DNA from: Kiloniellaceae bacterium
GTDB taxonomy: Bacteria > Pseudomonadota > Alphaproteobacteria > Kiloniellales > Kiloniellaceae
Assembly: GCA_028280915.1 (NCBI GenBank)
Contig: JANQKX010000096.1
Span: forward strand, 1 to 18,642
Direction of reading: 5' to 3'
Length of the DNA: 18,642 nucleotides
Position 1 is the stretch's first letter; every line of letters starts with the position of its first letter. Shown one piece after another: positions 15,745-18,642 of this stretch. The position numbers were made by a program, and so were the translations under genes. Below the pieces are notes generated by a model. The model was not told the origin of the DNA, did no database searches, and worked only from the letters and a program-made list of their open reading frames with translations.

Positions 15745-16607
15745 GTAAGAAGGGAAACCAGCGTTTCTTGCTCGCGGGAGTGCGGGCGGTCGTCGCGCCA
15801 AGTGATCCAATAGCCCTCTTCCATCCTCAGTTCGGGCTCCGGCAGGCGTTGCAGGTGCCCTTCGGCCAGGGCCCGCTCGCTCAGCGGGAGAGAGGCCAGA
15901 ATGGCCCCCGCCCCCGCGACGGCGGCCTTGAGGCCGGCCGCATAGCTGTCAAAACGCAGGCTCGGCGGGCGGGGCGGCGGCACCAGGGTACGGGCGGCCC
16001 AGTCCTGCCAGCCATAACGCGGCCCGAAAACGGCGATCTGAGGCAAGCGGCGCCAATCCGAAGGTCCTTTCTCCAGAAGGCAGGGAGCGACAACGGGCGC
16101 CAGGACTTCTTCATAAAGCCGGAGACCGGCCCGGCCCGGCCACTTGCCCGCGCCGAAACGAATCTCAAAATCCCCGTCGACCGCCGGATAATCGCCCGGC
16201 CGCTGGATGGCATGAAAGGACAGCTGCAACCGGGGCAGATGGTCACTGAGCAACGGCAAACGGGGAATGATCCATAGGTGGATCACCGAAACGGGCGCGG
16301 CAATGGAGGCCTTTTTCAGCGGCGCGGCGAAGAGGTCCGCGGTGCTGCGCTGCAGGGACCGCAGGGCGTTTTGCACCTGTGGCAAATAGGCCTCCCCTTC
16401 CGTGGTGAGCTCCACGCCACGGCGCAGACGCACAAAAAGGCGTGCACCCAGGTGGCCTTCCAGGTTGCGGATACGCTGGCTGATCGCGGCCTGGGTCAGA
16501 CCCAGTTCCTGGCCCGCCAAGGTGAAACTGCCTCGGCGGCCCGCAGCCTCGAAGACCCGCAGCCATTCCAAAGGCGGCAGGGCACCTTTATCGTTCGAAT
16601 CTGACAT
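15726..16607 (-). CDS. LysR family transcriptional regulator (GcvA-like), likely regulator of tmpAB
   Basis: A 293-residue LysR-type regulator. The N-terminal winged helix-turn-helix covers about residues 10-70: LPPLEWLRVFEAAGRRGSFTLAGQELGLTQAAISQRIRNLEGHLGARLF is read in two pieces, with TQAAISQRI as recognition helix. The effector-binding domain follows (about 95-290). The LPPL-x-x-L-R-x-FEAA start is typical of the GcvA subgroup. The ATG at 16607 has no Shine-Dalgarno, and a TATATT lies six bases before it, so the mRNA may be leaderless. The gene diverges from the TmpA-like gene over 95 bases, the classic layout of a LysR regulator and its target, so it probably controls tmpAB in response to the phosphonate or a product. 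That is inference. It converges with the RND transporter gene, overlapping by 19 bases at 15726-15744. Confidence 0.88.
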   Translation of the reverse strand: MSDSNDKGALPPLEWLRVFEAAGRRGSFTLAGQELGLTQAAISQRIRNLEGHLGARLFVRLRRGVELTTEGEAYLPQVQNALRSLQRSTADLFAAPLKKASIAAPVSVIHLWIIPRLPLLSDHLPRLQLSFHAIQRPGDYPAVDGDFEIRFGAGKWPGRAGLRLYEEVLAPVVAPCLLEKGPSDWRRLPQIAVFGPRYGWQDWAARTLVPPPRPPSLRFDSYAAGLKAAVAGAGAILASLPLSERALAEGHLQRLPEPELRMEEGYWITWRDDRPHSREQETLVSLLTQSGAS

Positions 16608-16613
16608 AACAAA

Positions 16614-16619
16614 AATATA
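16614..16619 (-). promoter_or_regulatory. candidate -10 element for the LysR gene
   Basis: On the minus strand TATATT ends six bases before the regulator ATG. Transcription from it would begin at or next to the start codon, consistent with the absence of a ribosome-binding site. No good -35 lies 16-18 bases upstream, as expected if an activator or autoregulation is involved. Confidence 0.3.
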
Positions 16620-16637
16620 GTCAAAAACCAAAAAACC

Positions 16638-16652
16638 ATTATTTGATTTAAT
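16638..16652. promoter_or_regulatory. candidate LysR-type (T-N11-A) binding box
   Basis: ATTATTTGATTTAAT is a 15-base interrupted palindrome with ATTA/TAAT arms that fits the LysR-family T-N11-A rule (T16639, A16651). It sits between the divergent regulator and TmpA-like genes, about 50 bases before the latter's start. The position suits an activator or autorepressor site. The AT-richness of the spacer makes a chance match possible. Confidence 0.4.
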
Positions 16653-16702
16653 GACACCGGAAGCCCATTTTGTCCATAGCCTGATTGGAGACGGAGGCCA
16701 TC

Positions 16703-17857
16703 GTGTCAACCCTCACAGCCCTCGACATCATGTATGACGGTCGGGAAGTGGCCCTGCGGTGGGCCGATGGACAGACCCGGCGCTTTCATGCCCTGTGGCT
16801 CCGCGACAATGCCTTGGACCCAGCCACGCGCTCGCCGGAAAACGGTCAACGCCTGATCACCATCGGTGACGTCCCCCTTGATACCCACATTTCCCATGGG
16901 GAACTGACTGATCAGGGCGTTGTTCTGACCTTTGCCCCGGAGGGCAAGGCCGCGACCTTCACGGCCGATTGGCTGTTGGAGAATGCTTATGATCATAAGG
17001 CGCCGGAGAGGGTTGGCTGGATCGGATCGGCGCTTGAGACCTGGGACCATCGACTGAACGGCCATGTGCCCAGTGGCGATTTCCAAACCATCCGCCAAGA
17101 CCCGGCCGCCCTGGCGGATTGGCTGGCTAGTGTGCGGCGTTTCGGCTTTGCAAAGTTGACCGGGGGACCCGCCGAGAGCGGGGCCTTGCTGCGGGTCGGC
17201 GAGCTGTTCGGCTTTGTGCGCGAGACCAACTACGGCAAGTGGTTCGAAGTGCGCAGCGAGGTCAATCCCGTCAACCTAGCCTATACCGGCTTGGGCCTGC
17301 AGGCCCACACGGACAATCCCTACCGGGACCCCACGCCGACCCTACAATTGCTCTACTGCCTGGAAAACACCGCGGCGGGGGGCGAGTCCAAGGTGATCGA
17401 CGGATTCCGCGCGGCACAGCGCCTGCGGGACGAGGCTCCGGAAGATTTTGACCTGTTGAGCCGGCATTGCGCCCGCTTCGAATACGGCGGCGGCGCGGGG
17501 GTTCACTTGACGGCGCGCCGGCCCATGCTGGAACTGGCTCCCGACGGGGAGCTGATCGCGGTGCGTTTCAACAACCGCTCCATCGCCCCGCTCCGCGACA
17601 TTCCCTATGATCAAATGATGGCCTACTACCAGGCTTATCGTCGCTTCAGCCATATTGTCGATGACCCTGGGATGGCCGTCAGCTTTAAGCTGGAACCCGG
17701 CGAATCCTTCCTCTTGGACAACACGCGGGTATTGCATTCCCGCAACGCCTTTTCCGGCGAGGGGAGCCGTTGGCTGCAGGGCTGTTATTTTGATAAGGAC
17801 GGCCTGTTGTCCACCCTGTCGGTCCTGGAACACGCACAGAGGAGAGCGCAAGCATGA
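16703..17857 (+). CDS. tmpA: 2-(trimethylammonio)ethylphosphonate dioxygenase TmpA (gamma-butyrobetaine hydroxylase-like)
   Basis: A 384-residue Fe(II)/2-oxoglutarate oxygenase. TmpA converts 2-(trimethylammonio)ethylphosphonate to its (R)-1-hydroxy derivative, preparing the C-P bond for cleavage. An N-terminal GBBH-like domain (about 8-95) precedes a TauD/TfdA double-stranded beta helix. The iron ligands are His202 and Asp204 (LQAHTDNPYRDP) and His345 (VLHSRNAF); Arg356 (SRWLQG) should bind 2-oxoglutarate. Tyr177, Phe181, Tyr194 and Tyr362 fall at the positions of the trimethylammonium cage of human gamma-butyrobetaine hydroxylase. The Zn-binding cysteines after WLRDN are absent (ALDPATR instead). 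I chose the GTG at 16703, with GGAGG five bases upstream; TTG at 16685 lies before that site. It overlaps the HD gene by ATGA. Similarity alone would suggest gamma-butyrobetaine hydroxylase; the HD partner is why I prefer TmpA. Confidence 0.78.
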   Translation: MSTLTALDIMYDGREVALRWADGQTRRFHALWLRDNALDPATRSPENGQRLITIGDVPLDTHISHGELTDQGVVLTFAPEGKAATFTADWLLENAYDHKAPERVGWIGSALETWDHRLNGHVPSGDFQTIRQDPAALADWLASVRRFGFAKLTGGPAESGALLRVGELFGFVRETNYGKWFEVRSEVNPVNLAYTGLGLQAHTDNPYRDPTPTLQLLYCLENTAAGGESKVIDGFRAAQRLRDEAPEDFDLLSRHCARFEYGGGAGVHLTARRPMLELAPDGELIAVRFNNRSIAPLRDIPYDQMMAYYQAYRRFSHIVDDPGMAVSFKLEPGESFLLDNTRVLHSRNAFSGEGSRWLQGCYFDKDGLLSTLSVLEHAQRRAQA

Positions 17858-18462
17858 CCCGAGCAAGTAGCGACAATGGCACGGTGGCCCAACCGACGGC
17901 GGATACTATCGTCGCGTTTATCGGCGATATCTTCGCCCGGCGCGGGGCGGAAGCTTACCTGGGCGAGGCGGTCACCATGTCGGAACACATGTATCAAGCA
18001 GCTCAACTGGCCGAGCAAGTCGGGGCCTCGGACGAACTGGTTGCCGCGGCGCTGCTCCACGACATCGGACACTTCACCAACGAATTCCCCGATGACGCCA
18101 TGGATCAGGACATCGACAACCAGCACGAAAGCGCCGGTGCCCGCGTGTTGGCGGCCTATTTTCCCAGCCTGGTGACCGATTGCGTGCGCCATCACGTGGC
18201 GGCGAAACGCTATCTCTGCGCCAAGCGGCCAAAATACTTCGACCGCCTATCCTCCGCCTCGGTGCACAGCCTGAGGCTCCAAGGCGGCCCCATGTCGTCG
18301 GAAGAGATGGCGGAATTCGAGAAAAATCCCCATCTGGAAGCCATTTTACAGGTGCGGTACTGGGACGAGGCCGCCAAGGTGGCCGGCAAGGAAACACCTG
18401 GCTTTGCCCACTATGCGCCCTTGCTCAGGTCGGTCGTCGCCACCCATGCGGCGGCCTCATAA
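17854..18462 (+). CDS. tmpB: HD-domain mixed-valent diiron oxygenase TmpB (PhnZ-like), C-P bond cleaving
   Basis: A 202-residue HD-domain protein. TmpB oxidatively cleaves (R)-1-hydroxy-2-(trimethylammonio)ethylphosphonate to glycine betaine and phosphate. Candidate iron ligands are His45, His69-Asp70 (LLHDIGHF), His91, His114 (RHHV) and Asp171. Their spacings (24, 22, 23 and 57) follow PhnZ (His34, His58-Asp59, His80, His104, Asp161) apart from one residue. Tyr35 and Glu38 (YLGE) match the PhnZ Tyr24/Glu27 pair, which marks oxygenases rather than phosphohydrolases. Family resemblance is to the phosphonate-operon HDIG proteins (TIGR03276). The ATG at 17854 overlaps the tmpA stop and has GAGGAGA about 9 bases upstream, implying coupled, perhaps stoichiometric, synthesis. 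No phosphonate transporter is visible before the window ends. Similarity searches would often label it just an HD phosphohydrolase. Confidence 0.8.
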   Translation: MTRASSDNGTVAQPTADTIVAFIGDIFARRGAEAYLGEAVTMSEHMYQAAQLAEQVGASDELVAAALLHDIGHFTNEFPDDAMDQDIDNQHESAGARVLAAYFPSLVTDCVRHHVAAKRYLCAKRPKYFDRLSSASVHSLRLQGGPMSSEEMAEFEKNPHLEAILQVRYWDEAAKVAGKETPGFAHYAPLLRSVVATHAAAS

Positions 18463-18493
18463 CCATCTGGTAGGGATAACGGTCTCTTAAGAT

Positions 18494-18516
18494 TAAGCCC
18501 GCAAAATAGGGGCTTA
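18494..18516 (+). terminator. hairpin downstream of tmpB
   Basis: TAAGCCC (18494-18500) and GGGCTTA (18510-18516) form a perfect 7-bp stem with a nine-base loop, 31 bases after the tmpB stop. There is no T-run afterwards, so it is at best a weak or factor-dependent terminator or an mRNA-stabilising structure. Confidence 0.35.
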
Positions 18517-18548
18517 TACCAAATCTCGGGAGTAATGACCCATAGGGA

Positions 18549-18642
18549 CGGCTTTTCAGAGTTTTCGGTTAGGCAGCTGATGCGCCGCGATGTCATTCAT
18601 CGCAAGCATTAGATAACGCGGCCCGAAAGCTCTGAAAAGCCG
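18549..18642. repeat. 94-bp element bounded by a 20-bp inverted repeat
   Basis: The left arm 18549-18568 and right arm 18623-18642 are inverted copies matching at 19 of 20 positions; the outer 13 (CGGCTTTTCAGAG) are perfect. Inside, GCCGCG (18584-18589) pairs with CGCGGC (18617-18622), directly next to the right arm, and an alternative stem GCGATG/CATCGC lies at 18587-18592/18598-18603. The whole block could fold into one long hairpin. It contains no gene. The window stops exactly at its right end, so flanking duplications cannot be examined. It could be a small non-autonomous transposable element, a repeated extragenic palindrome, one end of an insertion sequence, or a structured RNA/terminator. 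Confidence 0.7.

Noticed and set aside
16621..16646. TCAAA-N16-TTTGA inverted repeat upstream of tmpA
   Set aside because: Only five bases per arm in an AT-rich spacer; the neighbouring T-N11-A palindrome fits LysR binding better.

Overview
The window is a GC-rich (roughly 60%), tightly packed bacterial chromosome segment. Gene families and layout suggest an alphaproteobacterium, probably of the Rhodospirillales type. This is inferred from gene content only; there is no rRNA or other marker gene in the window. I see no tRNA, rRNA, CRISPR array or transposase gene.

Layout, left to right. (1) The 3' end of a hydantoinase B-type gene overlaps a winged-helix regulator gene by ATGA. Its reading frame appears broken near position 10. 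(2) A DUF2459 exported protein and two tandem DUF805 membrane-protein paralogues lie on the minus strand, with AT-rich spacers between them. (3) An FAD-linked D-lactate dehydrogenase/glycolate oxidase-type gene (plus) converges on a two-CBS-domain gene (minus). (4) A 559-base gene-free stretch carries three tandem 18-bp repeats. It is followed by a 1080-residue AsmA-family envelope protein. (5) A minus-strand run encodes an alpha/beta hydrolase, a VOC (glyoxalase-fold) protein, class II fumarase FumC with an unusual lysine-rich tail, and a small ribbon-helix-helix protein. (6) A plus-strand two-gene RND efflux unit (periplasmic adaptor plus inner-membrane transporter) overlaps tail-to-tail with a LysR-type regulator gene by 19 bp. 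(7) That regulator diverges from two ATGA-overlapping genes that look like tmpA and tmpB. (8) The window ends in a 94-bp block bounded by a near-perfect 20-bp inverted repeat.

The most interesting system is the LysR/tmpA/tmpB unit. The first enzyme resembles a gamma-butyrobetaine hydroxylase and the second an HD-domain phosphohydrolase, but this pairing is the signature of oxidative C-P bond cleavage of 2-(trimethylammonio)ethylphosphonate. In that pathway TmpA hydroxylates carbon 1 with Fe(II)/2-oxoglutarate, and TmpB, a mixed-valent diiron oxygenase, then releases glycine betaine and phosphate. The HD protein has the full PhnZ-type ligand set at matching spacing, including the Tyr/Glu pair. 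The first enzyme keeps the aromatic positions used to hold a trimethylammonium group. A LysR-type T-N11-A box lies between the divergent genes. The remaining genes are mostly housekeeping (fumarase, lactate/glycolate oxidation, envelope maintenance, efflux) with no evident functional link to this unit.
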